Below, piece by piece: positions 1 through 8,763 of a DNA stretch of 64,000 nt; position 1 is the stretch's first letter, and every line of letters starts with the position of its first letter. Made by a program: the position numbers and the translations under genes. The notes beneath the pieces are model-generated. The model made no database searches. It was not told where the DNA came from and saw only the letters and a program-made list of their open reading frames with translations. The DNA comes from Rhizobiales bacterium NRL2 (GTDB taxonomy: Bacteria > Pseudomonadota > Alphaproteobacteria > Minwuiales > Minwuiaceae). Location of the stretch: the NCBI GenBank assembly GCA_001664005.1, contig CP016093.1, positions 248,001-312,000 of the forward strand. Direction: 5' to 3'.

Positions 1-2
1 CG

Positions 3-365
3 GAGCGGCAGCGGGCGGACCTGTTCCAGCGCTTCCAGGCCCAGTTCGCCGATATCGACCTGTTCGTGACGCCGACGGTCAACACGCCGCCCTTCGACGC
101 CGATACGCGCTATCTGGAAGAACTGGAAGGCGTGGCCTTCGATAGCTACATAAGCTGGCTGATCATGACCTTCGCCCTGACGCTGACCACCTGCCCGGCC
201 ATTTCCGTGCCCTGCGGCTTCACCCCCGGCGGCCTGCCCGTCGGGCTGCAGCTGGTCGGGCCGCAACGGGGCGAGGCGTCGCTGCTCTCGGGCGCGGCGA
301 TGTTCGAGCAGGCCACCGGTCTGGCCGGCGCGACGCCGGTCATGCCGCGGGAGGCGGCGGCTTGA
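3..365 (+). CDS. Amidase family protein, C-terminal part (5' cut by window)
   Basis: About 120 C-terminal residues of an amidase-signature hydrolase. The visible part carries a 'DLFVTPTVNTPPF' segment, then 'CPAISVPCGF', then 'GLPVGLQLVG', the usual order at the C-terminal end of GatA-like and other AS-family amidases (P-A-x-S-V-P-x-G followed by G-L-P-x-G-x-Q). The family hydrolyses or transfers amide groups with a Ser-cisSer-Lys triad; that part lies outside the window, so catalytic residues and substrate cannot be judged. The stop TGA at 363-365 overlaps the TTG start of the next gene (sequence TTGA), which implies translational coupling. It could be a general amidase rather than GatA, because no gatB or gatC is adjacent on the visible side. 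Confidence 0.85.
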   Translation, partial: ERQRADLFQRFQAQFADIDLFVTPTVNTPPFDADTRYLEELEGVAFDSYISWLIMTFALTLTTCPAISVPCGFTPGGLPVGLQLVGPQRGEASLLSGAAMFEQATGLAGATPVMPREAAA

Positions 366-1093
366 TCGGCGCCGTCGTCAACGGGGCGGCCAGGGGATTC
401 CAGCAACTCGCCGCCGATCCGAAGCTGCGCAAGGTGCTGTGGAAGGCGCTGGGGCTGAGCCTGATCGCGGTGGCAGTCACCGCCGCCGCGGCCTGGTTCG
501 CGATCGACTACATCCTGGTCTACTATGTCGGCTCCATCTCCTCCTGGGCGCTGAGCCTGATCGAGGGCACCGCCGTGCTCGGCCTGCTGGCGGTGATGTG
601 GATCCTGTTCCCCGCCATCGTCACCGGCATCTGCGGCGTCTTCCTGGACGACGTCGTCACCGCGGTGGAGGCCCGGCACTACCCCGGCGACCCGCCCGGG
701 CAGGAGCCGCCGCTCTGGCCGTCGATCTGGCGCGCGGCGAAGTTCACCGCGCTGGTGCTGTCCATCAACATCCTGATCATGCCGTTCTACCTGATCGGCC
801 TGCTGATCCCGCCCATCCTGATCGTCATCTTCCTTGTCAACGGCTGGCTGCTGGGGCGGGAGTATTTCGAACTCGCCGCCTTCCACCATCTGAACGACGA
901 CGAGGTGGTGGCGGTGCGGCGCCGAAACAGCACGCCGGTGTTGCTCGGCGGCATCGCCATCGCGGTCGGATTCACCGTGCCCTTCCTGAATCTCATCGTT
1001 CCGGTGGTCGGCGCGGCGATGATGGTGCATATTTTCAAGGACCTCGGCAGACGGGGCAGACTTCGCGCGCCATCGGGGGGCGGCCGCGATTGA
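362..1093 (+). CDS. EI24/CysZ-like multi-pass membrane protein
   Basis: A 243-residue integral membrane protein with about four to six hydrophobic helices (roughly residues 26-55, 70-100, 125-165 and 190-225), including a long hydrophobic stretch 'LIMPFYLIGLLIPPILIV' and the segment 'NGWLLGREYFELAA' typical of the EI24/DUF540 domain shared with CysZ. CysZ moves sulfate across the inner membrane, but many alphaproteobacterial EI24 proteins have no known substrate. The only start fitting the N-terminus is TTG at 362, overlapping the stop of the amidase gene. Sulfate activation genes are present at 27.7-30.4 kb but not adjacent, so a sulfate role is only a family-level guess. Confidence 0.8.
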   Translation: MIGAVVNGAARGFQQLAADPKLRKVLWKALGLSLIAVAVTAAAAWFAIDYILVYYVGSISSWALSLIEGTAVLGLLAVMWILFPAIVTGICGVFLDDVVTAVEARHYPGDPPGQEPPLWPSIWRAAKFTALVLSINILIMPFYLIGLLIPPILIVIFLVNGWLLGREYFELAAFHHLNDDEVVAVRRRNSTPVLLGGIAIAVGFTVPFLNLIVPVVGAAMMVHIFKDLGRRGRLRAPSGGGRD

Positions 1094-1111
1094 CGGGAAC
1101 CGTGACGCATC

Positions 1112-1618
1112 ATGTTCAGGAAGAGGGACACGGCCGAGCCCGCGCCGCCGGTCGGGAACGTTTCCGGCCTGCCCGACCGGCCGGGTCAGCAGCAGACGAT
1201 TCCGAAGGCGCCGCCGACAGGGCGGCGCGGCCGGGACGCCGAGGATAGGGAGAGACGCGCCATGGCGGCAGAAGCCAAGACGCTGGTGATCGGCAAGGAA
1301 ATCCACGTGAAGGGGGAGATCGGCGACTGCGAACGGTTGCTGATCAACGGCACGGCCGAGGCCACGCTGACCAACTGCCGCAGTTTCGAGATCTCGGAGA
1401 CCGGCGTCCTGAAGGGCGAGGCCGAAGTGCAGCGCGCCGAGATCATGGGCCGTTTCGAGGGCACGCTGAGGGTGCGTGGGCGGCTGACGGTCCGCGCGGG
1501 CGGCCGCGCCCAGGGCAATATCGCCTATGCCGAGCTGGAGATCGAGCCCGGCGGACGCATCGACGGCGAGATCGAGATCATCGAGCCGGAACTGGTGACC
1601 TCGGCGGCGGCGGAATAG
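1112..1618 (+). CDS. Bactofilin family polymer-forming protein
   Basis: A 168-residue protein with a proline- and glycine-rich variable N-terminus (about 1-50) and a bactofilin core (about 55-160). The core shows the regular alternation of short beta-strands of a right-handed beta-helix ('VIGKEIHVKGEI', 'LLINGTAEA', 'FEGTLRVRGRLTVRAGG', 'GRIDGEIEI'). Bactofilins self-assemble without nucleotide into filaments that scaffold cell-shape and cell-wall factors. A strong Shine-Dalgarno (AGGGAGAG) lies 7 nt before an internal ATG at 1262, so a 118-residue core-only form is possible; the longer start is kept because charged, proline-rich tails are normal in the family. The spacing to the upstream gene (18 nt) suggests co-transcription. 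Confidence 0.85.
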   Translation: MFRKRDTAEPAPPVGNVSGLPDRPGQQQTIPKAPPTGRRGRDAEDRERRAMAAEAKTLVIGKEIHVKGEIGDCERLLINGTAEATLTNCRSFEISETGVLKGEAEVQRAEIMGRFEGTLRVRGRLTVRAGGRAQGNIAYAELEIEPGGRIDGEIEIIEPELVTSAAAE

Positions 1619-1622
1619 CCGC

Positions 1623-2105
1623 TTGCCCCTGCTTCGATCCGTCCTGACGGCCGCCGTCGCCGCGGCCCTGCTTTCGGCCTGCGCGGAACTGGGTCTGCGC
1701 GAGAGCGCGCCCGCCGCGCCCGAAGCCAGGAAGGCCCCGATCACCCGCTCCGACGATCTGCGCGCCGCGCTGGATGCGCGCAAGCGCCGTCAGGCGGCCC
1801 TGCCGGCGGTGGTGACGGCCAGCCCCGATACCGGCGGTGACGATCTGCCCGACGTGACGCCGGCGGCGCTGCTGGGCGCGGAAGCCGGCCAGGTGCGCGG
1901 CTGGCTCGGCCGGCCCGCCCTGGACTGGCGGGAGGGCGAGCACGCCATGTGGCAGTACGTGACCGACGACTGCGTCATCCATCTGTTCGTCAACGGCCGC
2001 AACCTGATCGAGGACGTCTCGCTCGGCCGCCGCGACGGCCAGGGCGCCGAAGGCTGCGAACACGCCATCGCCGAACGGCTGATGACGGCGAAACGGCAGG
2101 GCTAG
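1623..2105 (+). CDS. OmlA/SmpA-like lipoprotein
   Basis: A 160-residue predicted lipoprotein. The N-terminus has a hydrophobic signal ending in the lipobox LLSAC, with the lipidated cysteine at residue 20. The central part (about 85-135) reads 'LLGAEAGQVRGWLGRP' followed by 'WQYVTDDCVIHLFV', the pattern of the small SmpA/BamE-like fold in which a helix with a 'v..llG.P' turn is followed by two strands. The start is a TTG at 1623, four nt after the bactofilin stop; no ATG gives the signal peptide. It is probably co-transcribed with the bactofilin. A link to outer-membrane assembly is inferred only from the fold. Confidence 0.75.
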   Translation: MPLLRSVLTAAVAAALLSACAELGLRESAPAAPEARKAPITRSDDLRAALDARKRRQAALPAVVTASPDTGGDDLPDVTPAALLGAEAGQVRGWLGRPALDWREGEHAMWQYVTDDCVIHLFVNGRNLIEDVSLGRRDGQGAEGCEHAIAERLMTAKRQG

Positions 2106-2111
2106 GCACGG

Positions 2112-2149
2112 CGTCCGCCCGTTCCGGGATAGCCGGAGTAGGGCGGACG
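2112..2149. terminator. Hairpin between two convergent genes
   Basis: A 9-bp perfect stem (CGTCCGCCC at 2112-2120 with GGGCGGACG at 2141-2149) encloses an inner TCCGG/CCGGA stem. It lies between the convergent ends of the lipoprotein gene and the DUF805-like gene, so it could serve as a bidirectional terminator, but there is no T-run on either side. The text from 2139 (GTAGGGCGGACGAAGCGC) resembles a widespread bacterial intergenic repeat motif, and CGGTAGGGCGGGG recurs at about 2189 and 21032. Confidence 0.4.
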
Positions 2150-2214
2150 AAGCGCTGTAGGGCCCCAGTATTCCAAGGGCTTCGGACAGTCGGTAGGGCG
2201 GGGGAATGGCGAAG

Positions 2215-2634
2215 TCAGCCCGCCGGGAGAGGCGATGAGGGGCCGCCCGCGCGCGGATTGTCGCTGGGCAGCAGGCAGAGACCGACCAGGACGAAAAGTC
2301 CGATCAGGGGAATGAGGACGAGATCGGCCATCTTCTTGCGTCCGGTGGCGTCGAGGCTGCGCCGCGCGACCGCCCTGTAGAAATAGTGAACCAGACAGCC
2401 GGCGATCAGGCTGCCGACGAGCATGGTGGCGAGAGCCGGCTCGAGCTCCAGGCCGCGCGCGACATGCCGTGCGCCGCGCTCGACCAGGATGGCGGCGAAC
2501 CACGCCGGGAGGGCGCGGCGGATGAAATCCCCGCGGCTCATGCGCGCGTCGGTGTCTTCGGTCGCGATCGCGATCAGGGGTATGGCGACGATCAGGGCGA
2601 ACAGGATCAGGTATGTGACGCCGGACAAATCCAT
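2215..2634 (-). CDS. DUF805-like small membrane protein
   Basis: Probable 139-residue inner-membrane protein. The ATG at 2634 begins 'MDLSGVTYLILFALIVAIPL', a hydrophobic helix; upstream in-frame codons lie in repeat-like sequence and were not used. Landmarks are 'RMSRGDFIRRALPAWF' and 'RRSLDATGRKKMADLVLIPL' followed by 'IGLFVLVGLCLLPSDNP', which match the order of the DUF805 family (G-R-x-S-R-x-x-F, then R-L-x-D-x-G, then a hydrophobic helix and a P-G-x-x-x-N end). The family has no settled function. It is isolated, convergent with the lipoprotein gene and followed upstream by a repeat-rich gap. Confidence 0.6.
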   Translation of the reverse strand: MDLSGVTYLILFALIVAIPLIAIATEDTDARMSRGDFIRRALPAWFAAILVERGARHVARGLELEPALATMLVGSLIAGCLVHYFYRAVARRSLDATGRKKMADLVLIPLIGLFVLVGLCLLPSDNPRAGGPSSPLPAG

Positions 2635-3160
2635 CAACCGCTCCGCTTCGCGCTCGCGGGAGCTATTGGAGCAGAACTTCAACCGGCCGTCGAGACTGGG
2701 GGTCAATCGACCGGGTTCGGTCACTGGCCGAGCAGGTCCCGGCTCTCCCCCGGATCAAGTGTCCGGGGTCCGGCCGGGATGACACCAATGGAAGGGCCTC
2801 TCCCCCGGTGTCATCCCGGACCAGGCGCGAAGCGCCGGCGATCCGGGACCCCTGGAAACATTACCCGCTCCGCGTCCCGGACGGACCGCAGGTCCGATCC
2901 GGGAGCCACGCCTGAAGTTTTCCGGCAGCGTGGTGCGAGGCGGTGATGCTCCGGCATGGGTCCCGCGCCGCCGCCGATGCGGCGCGCAGGACTCGTGGGG
3001 GTCCGCGGTCCTTCGAGCGCGAATTCCCTCCCTCTTCGGGGAAGGGGGAGGGTCAGGAAGGGGGATGGCCGGACAATGGCGTGCTTGAGGACGGCGGGAT
3101 GGCAGTCAGCAGGCGCGCGGGCCGGCCAGACCATCCCCCGCGCGCCATGTGGGGGCGCTG
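2635..3160. repeat. Repeat-filled intergenic region between DUF805 gene and hslU
   Basis: No convincing gene in 526 bases. It holds at least four repeat types: a 13-bp perfect inverted repeat (CCGGGATGACACC at 2774-2786 with its complement at 2807-2819); a copy of a 'cccggatcggac..ggtccgtcc' family on the minus strand at 2871-2963 (partner at 8944-9040); a CCTCCC-type palindrome at 3026-3052; and the 3'-end hairpin at 3112-3146. Confidence 0.75.
3112..3146 (-). repeat. 3'-end hairpin element, hslU copy
   Basis: On the minus strand: stem GGCGCGCGGG, 15-nt loop GGATGGTCTGGCCGG, stem CCCGCGCGCC, all 10 pairs perfect. It starts 14 nt after the hslU stop. The same loop with a different NNN is found after uvrC, mnmE, qor and cfa. 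The intervening text (AACAGCGCCCCCACAT) resembles that at the qor copy. Confidence 0.85.
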
Positions 3161-4471
3161 TTAAAGAATGAACTTCGACAGGTCGGCGTCCTCGGCCAGT
3201 TCGCTGACCTTGTCCTTCACATAGGCGGCGTCGATGTGGACGGTCTCGCCGGCGCGGTCGGAGGCGGTGAAGCTGACCTCCTCCAGCAGCTTCTCCATGA
3301 TGGTGTGCAGCCGCCGGGCGCCGATGTTCTCGACCGAGTCGTTAACCTGCACGGCCAGGTCGGCCAGGGTCTCGATGGCGTCGTCGGTGAACTCCAGCGT
3401 GACCTCCTCGGTCGCCATCAGCGCCGTGTACTGGCGGATCAGGCTCGCTTCCGTCTCGGTCAGGATGCGCTGGAAGTCGTTCTTCGTCAGCGGCTTGAGC
3501 TCGACGCGGATGGGCAGGCGGCCCTGCAGTTCGGGCAGCAGGTCCGACGGCTTGGCGATGTGGAAAGCGCCCGAGGCGATGAACAGGATGTGGTCGGTCT
3601 TCACCGCGCCGTGCTTGGTGGAGACGGTGGTGCCCTCGATCAGCGGCAGCAGGTCGCGCTGCACGCCCTCGCGGCTGACGTCGGCGCCCTGGCGGTCGGA
3701 GCGGGCGGTGATCTTGTCGATCTCGTCGAGGAAGACGATGCCGTTGTTCTCGACCGACGAGATGGCCTCGGCCGTCAGCGTTTCCTCGTCGAGCAGCTTG
3801 TCGGATTCCTCGGCGATCAGGATCTCGTGGGATTCGTCGACCGTCATGCGCCGCGGCTTGGTGCGTCCGCCCATCATCTTGCCGAACATGTCGTTGAGAT
3901 TGAGCATGCCCATCTGCGCGCCGGGCTGGCCGGGAATGTCGAAGGTCGGCAGGTTCATGCCGCCCTGTTCCTGGACCTGCAGCTCGATCTCCTTGTCGTC
4001 GAGCTCGCCGTTTCGCAGTTTCTGGCGGAACTTCTCGCGCGTGTCGCGGCTGGCGCTCTCGCCGACCAGGGCGTCGAGCACCCGTTCCTCGGCGGCGAGC
4101 TCTGCCCGGGCCTTGACCTCGCGGCGGCGGCGCTCGCGCACCATGACCAGCGCCATCTCGACCAGATCGCGGATCATCTGCTCCACGTCGCGGCCGACAT
4201 AGCCGACCTCGGTGAACTTGGTGGCCTCGACCTTGATGAAGGGGGCCTCGGCCAGTTTCGCCAGACGGCGCGAGATCTCGGTCTTGCCGACGCCGGTGGG
4301 GCCGATCATCAGGATGTTCTTGGGCAGGACCTCCTCGCGCAGATCCTCGGGCAGCTGCTGGCGCCGCCAGCGGTTGCGCAGCGCCACCGCGACGGCCCGC
4401 TTGGCCTCGTTCTGGCCGATGATGAAGCGGTCCAGCTCGTGCACGATCTCGCGCGGGGAAAAGTTGGCCAT
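3161..4471 (-). CDS. hslU: ATP-dependent protease ATPase subunit HslU
   Basis: A 436-residue AAA+ unfoldase of the HslVU (ClpYQ) protease. It forms hexamers that recognise, unfold and feed substrates into the HslV chamber. Visible features: the N-terminal '[20 protein letters not shown]' signature, Walker A GPTGVGKT at 57-64, the long variable I-domain (about 110-240), Walker B 'IVFLDEID', and the C-terminal tail ending LSKFIL, which docks into HslV and activates it. Length matches the family. The start has AGGA upstream. It lies downstream of hslV on the same strand with a 42-nt gap, the usual operon. A perfect GC hairpin follows 14 nt after the stop. Confidence 0.98.
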   Translation of the reverse strand: MANFSPREIVHELDRFIIGQNEAKRAVAVALRNRWRRQQLPEDLREEVLPKNILMIGPTGVGKTEISRRLAKLAEAPFIKVEATKFTEVGYVGRDVEQMIRDLVEMALVMVRERRRREVKARAELAAEERVLDALVGESASRDTREKFRQKLRNGELDDKEIELQVQEQGGMNLPTFDIPGQPGAQMGMLNLNDMFGKMMGGRTKPRRMTVDESHEILIAEESDKLLDEETLTAEAISSVENNGIVFLDEIDKITARSDRQGADVSREGVQRDLLPLIEGTTVSTKHGAVKTDHILFIASGAFHIAKPSDLLPELQGRLPIRVELKPLTKNDFQRILTETEASLIRQYTALMATEEVTLEFTDDAIETLADLAVQVNDSVENIGARRLHTIMEKLLEEVSFTASDRAGETVHIDAAYVKDKVSELAEDADLSKFIL

Positions 4472-4513
4472 GTCGTCCTGTACTCTCGTTTGGGTCAGGA
4501 GCGCCGGGGCGGT

Positions 4514-5068
4514 TCAGCCCTCCACCGTCTCCACGACGACGCTCTCGTTGGTGTAGACGCAGATGTCGGCGGCGACCTTCATGGCCCGGCGGGCGATCGC
4601 CTCGGCGTCCATGTCGTCGCGGTCGATCAGCGCCCGCGCCGCCGCCAGCGCGTAGTTGCCGCCCGAGCCGATGCCGATCAGGCCGTCCTCGGGCTCGAGG
4701 ACGTCGCCGGTGCCGGTCAGCACCAGCGAGACATCGGCGTTGACCACGGCCATCATCGCCTCAAGCCGGCGCAGATAGCGGTCGGTGCGCCAGTCCTTGG
4801 CCAGCTCCACCGCGGCGCGCAGCAGCTGGCCGGGGTGCTGCTCCAGGCGCGATTCCAGCCGCTCGAACAGGGTGAAGGCGTCGGCGGTGGCGCCCGCGAA
4901 GCCGCCGACGATGTCGCCCTTGCCCAGGCGGCGCACCTTGCGCGCATTGGACTTGATCACGGTGTCGCCGAGCGTGACCTGACCGTCGCCGGCCACCACC
5001 ACCTTGCCGCCCTTGCGGACCGAAAGGATCGTGGTGCCGTGCCAGAGATTGGAATTGCCGTCGTTCAT
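4514..5068 (-). CDS. hslV: ATP-dependent protease proteolytic subunit HslV
   Basis: A 184-residue proteasome-like peptidase, partner of HslU. The propeptide is short and the mature N-terminal nucleophile is Thr12 in '[14 protein letters not shown]'; the conserved 'AGDGQVTLG' follows. The C-terminal half carries the '[16 protein letters not shown]' segment. ATG at 5068 is preceded by GGAGA. First gene of the hslVU pair. The upstream region (5069-5167) separates it from an acyl-CoA ligase on the same strand; no clear heat-shock promoter could be assigned by eye. Confidence 0.98.
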   Translation of the reverse strand: MNDGNSNLWHGTTILSVRKGGKVVVAGDGQVTLGDTVIKSNARKVRRLGKGDIVGGFAGATADAFTLFERLESRLEQHPGQLLRAAVELAKDWRTDRYLRRLEAMMAVVNADVSLVLTGTGDVLEPEDGLIGIGSGGNYALAAARALIDRDDMDAEAIARRAMKVAADICVYTNESVVVETVEG

Positions 5069-5167
5069 GGGGTCTCCGCATAGCGCAGGGGCGCGGCCGG
5101 GTCGAGCGGTGGATGTATGTCTGCGGCCCCGCGCTTCAAGGCGTCGGCCTCCGCGTCCGCGGCCCGG

Positions 5168-6664
5168 TCACCCGGCGAGGCTCTCGATGATGCGGAACTT
5201 CTGCACCTTGCCCATGGGGTTGCGGGGCAGCTCGGCGGCGATCTCCACCCGACGCGGCGCCTTGTAGTGGGCCAGATTGGCGCGGCAGTGGGCGATGACG
5301 TCCTCGGCCGTCAGCGTCGCCGCGCCGCGCGGCACCACCATCGCCGTGACTATCTCGCCCCAGCGCTCGTCGGGTAGGCCGACCACGGCCGCCTCGAGGA
5401 TGTCGGGATGTTCCACCAGGATGCGCTCGACCTCGGCGGTGTAGATGTTCTCGCCGCCGGAGATGATCATGTCCTTCTTGCGGTCGACGATGCAGAGCCG
5501 GCCGTCCGGCTGCCAGATGCCGATATCGCCGGACATGACATAGCCGTTCTTCCAGGCCTCGGCGGTTTCCTCGGGGCGGCCGAGATAGCCGGAGAAGTGG
5601 GTCACCGACTTCACGCCGACCTCGCCGGGCTCGCCGACGGGGGCGGGCGTGCCGTCTTCGCGGAAGACCTGGACTTCGTTGCCGGCGGTGGGCCAGCCGA
5701 CCGAATGGGCCAGCAGGGTCTCCTTGTCCTTGACCTCGAAGGTGCACCAGCCGCCCTCGGTCCAGCCATAGGCCTCGGCGATGCGGGCCTTGGCGAACAT
5801 CTCCATCGCCTGGGTGGTCATCGACAGCGGGCCCGGGGCGCCCGACGAGATCATGAAGCGGAAGGCGCCGACCTCCGGCTTGCCGCGGGCCTTCCATTCC
5901 TCGGCGATCATGGTGGTCATGGACGGCACCAGGAAGGCGAAGGTGCAGGTCTCGGTCAGCTCGTCCAGCGCCAGCGCCGGGTCGAAGTGCTGCATGATGC
6001 GAACCCGCGCGCCGATCATCAGCGCCCCCATGGCGAGGCCGGCATAGGACAGGTGGAAGATCGGCCCCGGCACCAGCATGACCTGGTCGGCGGTCAGCCC
6101 GTATTCCCAGCCCCAGCGCATCTGCGCCGTCAGATAGTGGTCGTTCGAATAGAGCGCGCCCTTCGGGAAGCCGGTGGTGCCGGAGGTGTAGCCGACGACG
6201 CAGTCCTTCGGCCCGAATTCGTGCTCGCCCAGCACCGGCCGGTCGACGCTGGCCGGCGTCTCTATCGTGTCGGCGTCGATCACCTTCGCGCCGGTCCGCG
6301 CGCCCGCCTTCTTCGCCGCCTCCAGCCATTCGCCGGCGGCGAGGATGGTCCGGGCGCCCGAATCGGTGATCTGGAAATCGACTTCCGGCTCGGCCAGGCG
6401 CGAATTGACCGGCACCGCGGCGTAACCCAGCCACATGCAGGCGAGATAGCCCAGCACATGGTCGGCGGCGTTGGGCAGATAGAGGGCCACCATCGTGCCC
6501 TGCGGGCCGGGCTCGGCGTCGCGGATGGCCTCGGCCAGGGCGACGATGCGCGGCAGGATCTGGCCATAGGTATAGGTCGGTCCGCCCTGCAGGACCTCGA
6601 TGGCGGTCTTGTCCGGCTGGCTGATCGAACGGACGGCAATGGTCTCGGCGACCGTCAGGCGCAT
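5168..6664 (-). CDS. AMP-dependent acyl-CoA synthetase/ligase
   Basis: A 498-residue member of the ANL superfamily, which adenylates a carboxylic acid and transfers it to CoA. Motifs: 'VVGYTSGTTGFPKGALYS' (A3 P-loop), 'YGWTEGG' (A5), 'MSGDIG' and 'DRKKDMIISGGENIYTAEVE' (A7-A8), and the C-terminal catalytic lysine region 'PRNPMGKVQKFRI'. ATG at 6664 was chosen because AGGGGAGG sits six nt upstream and homologous N-termini begin close to 'MRLTVAETIA'; the frame is open further upstream but through repeat DNA. Substrate is probably a medium/long-chain or aromatic acid; not determinable here. Monocistronic by spacing. Confidence 0.93.
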   Translation of the reverse strand: MRLTVAETIAVRSISQPDKTAIEVLQGGPTYTYGQILPRIVALAEAIRDAEPGPQGTMVALYLPNAADHVLGYLACMWLGYAAVPVNSRLAEPEVDFQITDSGARTILAAGEWLEAAKKAGARTGAKVIDADTIETPASVDRPVLGEHEFGPKDCVVGYTSGTTGFPKGALYSNDHYLTAQMRWGWEYGLTADQVMLVPGPIFHLSYAGLAMGALMIGARVRIMQHFDPALALDELTETCTFAFLVPSMTTMIAEEWKARGKPEVGAFRFMISSGAPGPLSMTTQAMEMFAKARIAEAYGWTEGGWCTFEVKDKETLLAHSVGWPTAGNEVQVFREDGTPAPVGEPGEVGVKSVTHFSGYLGRPEETAEAWKNGYVMSGDIGIWQPDGRLCIVDRKKDMIISGGENIYTAEVERILVEHPDILEAAVVGLPDERWGEIVTAMVVPRGAATLTAEDVIAHCRANLAHYKAPRRVEIAAELPRNPMGKVQKFRIIESLAG

Positions 6665-6767
6665 GGCGTTCCTCCCCTGAAACCGTGCACTTGCTTTCAA
6701 CATGATGCCCCGATGCCTATCCTTGTGGCCATGAGTGATTTTGAGGCCCGTACCCTTCCCGCCGCGC

Positions 6768-6853
6768 GTCACCCCCGCCTCGTGCGGGGGTCTGGTGCGG
6801 CTGCGCCGCGAGTCCATGAATCGACCGGATGCCCGCACGGGGGCGGGCATGAC
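6768..6853 (+). repeat. Dispersed palindromic repeat (GTCACCCCCGCC...GCGGGCATGAC type)
   Basis: An 86-bp element running from GTCACCCCCGCC to GGGCGGGCATGAC, containing two GC hairpins (CCCCCGCC..TGCGGGGG and ATGCCCGCAC..GCGGGCAT). A closely similar copy, sharing GTCCATGAAT and GACCGGATGCCCGCAC, lies at 51916-52001, and a more diverged copy in reverse orientation at 38007-38107. Confidence 0.85.
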
Positions 6854-6888
6854 CCCGTGTTTCAGAACATTTCCGCAGGCGCAGCGTG

Positions 6889-8763
6889 ATGGCAGAGCGC
6901 AGCGATTCAGCGGAGGACGTCGAGCAGCAGGACGGTTTCGCCGTGCTGCAGGGGCGGCTGAAGTCCCTGCCCGAGAGTCCCGGCGTCTACCGCATGCTCA
7001 ATGACAAGGGCGACGTGCTCTATGTCGGCAAGGCGCGCAACCTGAAGGCGCGGGTGACCAGCTACACGCGGGCGCGGGGCCTCTCCATCCGCATCGCCCG
7101 GATGGTGCAGATGACCGCCGAGCTGGAGATCATCACCACCCACACGGAAGTCGATGCGCTGCTGCTCGAAGCCAACCTCATCAAGCGGCTGAAGCCGCGC
7201 TTCAACATCATCCTGCGCGACGACAAGTCCTTCCCCTATATCGAGGTCAATCTGGACCACGACTATCCGATGCTGGTTAAGCACCGGGGCGCGCGGGAGA
7301 AGGACCGGGACTATTACGGCCCCTTCGCCAGCGCCACGGCGGTCAATCACACGCTGACGGCGCTGCAGCGCGCCTTTCCGTTAAGGTCCTGTTCCGACGG
7401 GGATTTCGCCACCCGCACCCGGCCCTGTCTGCAGTACCAGATCAAGCGCTGCCTGGCGCCCTGCGTCGGCTATGTCAGCCAGGAGGACTATGCCGAGCTG
7501 GTGGGCGAGGCGCGCGACTTCCTGTCGGGCCGCAGCCAGGCGGTGCGCGACGAGCTGGGCCGCAAGATGCAGCAGTCGGCGGATGCGCTGGAGTTCGAGG
7601 ACGCCGCCATGTACCGCAACCGGCTCTGGGCGCTGGCGCAGATCCAGCAGAAACAGGGCGTCAACGTGGAGGGGCTGGAGGAGGCCGACGTCATGGCGGC
7701 GGCGGCGGCGGGCGGCCAGACCTGCGTGCAGGTGTTCTTCTATCGGGCCGGGCAGAACTACGGCAACCGCGCCTACTACCCCAGCCATGCCAAGGATGAC
7801 GACACCGCCGACGTGCTCGCCGCCTTTGTCGGGCAGTTCTACGATTCCCGGCCCGCGCCGCGGCAGGTGCTGCTGAGCCACGAGGTGGAGAACCAGGAGC
7901 TCATCGCCGAGGCGCTGGGCGTCCGCGCGGGGCGCAGGGTGCAGCTGCTGACGCCGAAGCGCGGCGGCAAGAAGGAGCTGGTCGACCAGGCCGTCCGCAA
8001 TGCCGAGGAGGCGCTGGGCCGCAAGCAGGCGGAGACCCAGGCGCAGACGAAACTGCTGAAAGGCGTCGCCGAGGCCTTCGGGCTGGATGCGCCGCCGGCG
8101 CGCATCGAGGTCTATGACAACAGCCACATCATGGGCACCAACGCAGTCGGCGGCATGATCGTTGCGGGGCCGGAAGGCTTCAGGAAAGCCGCCTATCGCA
8201 AGTTCAACATCAAGTCGACGGAGCTGACGCCCGGCGACGATTTCGCGATGATGCGGGAGGTGCTGACCCGGCGGCTGCAGCGCCTGAAGAAGGAGCATGC
8301 GAGCCGCGACGGCGACTGGCCGGACCTGCTGATCATCGACGGCGGCAAGGGCCAGCTCGGCGTTGCCGAGGCGGTGCTGGAGGAGCTGGAACTGCAGGAC
8401 GCCGTCGCCGTGGTCTCGATCGCCAAGGGCGTCGACCGCAATGCCGGCCGCGAGGAGTTCCACGTCCCCGGCAAGGCGCCGTTCCGCCTGCCCGAACGCG
8501 ATCCGGTGCTCTACTACCTGCAGCGCCTGCGCGACGAGGCGCACCGCTTCGCCATCGGCACGCACCGGGCGCGGCGCTCGAAGCAGATCGGCCAGTCGCC
8601 GCTGGACGAGATCGGGGGCATCGGCCCGAAGCGGAAGAAGGCGCTGCTGCTGAAGTTCGGCTCCGCGAAGGGCGTGGCCCGCGCCGGCCTTGCCGACCTG
8701 GAGCGCGTCGACGGCATCTCCGGCGCCATGGCGAAACAGATCTACGATCATTTCAACGGTTAG
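6889..8763 (+). CDS. uvrC: Excinuclease ABC subunit C
   Basis: A 624-residue UvrC, which makes both incisions around a lesion in nucleotide excision repair after UvrB loading. Domains in order: GIY-YIG nuclease (about 30-110; 'GVYRML' and '[14 protein letters not shown]'), a Cys-rich segment ('[19 protein letters not shown]'), the UVR UvrB-binding helix pair (about 215-250), the RNase H-like endonuclease with '[12 protein letters not shown]' and '[11 protein letters not shown]', and a C-terminal (HhH)2 domain ('[16 protein letters not shown]'). ATG at 6889 is used; a GTG directly before it (6886) is an equal alternative. The 3'-end hairpin begins 5 nt after the stop. Confidence 0.98.
   Translation: MAERSDSAEDVEQQDGFAVLQGRLKSLPESPGVYRMLNDKGDVLYVGKARNLKARVTSYTRARGLSIRIARMVQMTAELEIITTHTEVDALLLEANLIKRLKPRFNIILRDDKSFPYIEVNLDHDYPMLVKHRGAREKDRDYYGPFASATAVNHTLTALQRAFPLRSCSDGDFATRTRPCLQYQIKRCLAPCVGYVSQEDYAELVGEARDFLSGRSQAVRDELGRKMQQSADALEFEDAAMYRNRLWALAQIQQKQGVNVEGLEEADVMAAAAAGGQTCVQVFFYRAGQNYGNRAYYPSHAKDDDTADVLAAFVGQFYDSRPAPRQVLLSHEVENQELIAEALGVRAGRRVQLLTPKRGGKKELVDQAVRNAEEALGRKQAETQAQTKLLKGVAEAFGLDAPPARIEVYDNSHIMGTNAVGGMIVAGPEGFRKAAYRKFNIKSTELTPGDDFAMMREVLTRRLQRLKKEHASRDGDWPDLLIIDGGKGQLGVAEAVLEELELQDAVAVVSIAKGVDRNAGREEFHVPGKAPFRLPERDPVLYYLQRLRDEAHRFAIGTHRARRSKQIGQSPLDEIGGIGPKRKKALLLKFGSAKGVARAGLADLERVDGISGAMAKQIYDHFNG

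Noticed and set aside
3026-3052. CCTCCCTC...GGGGGAGG palindrome as an intrinsic terminator
   Set aside because: It lacks a T-run, lies more than 100 nt past the hslU stop, and belongs to a dispersed repeat family, so repeat is the better label.
2811-3164. Several 70-110 codon frames in the gap before hslU
   Set aside because: They are composed of repeat sequence, have no Shine-Dalgarno or domain, and similar peptides arise from repeat copies elsewhere (e.g. 8811-9419).
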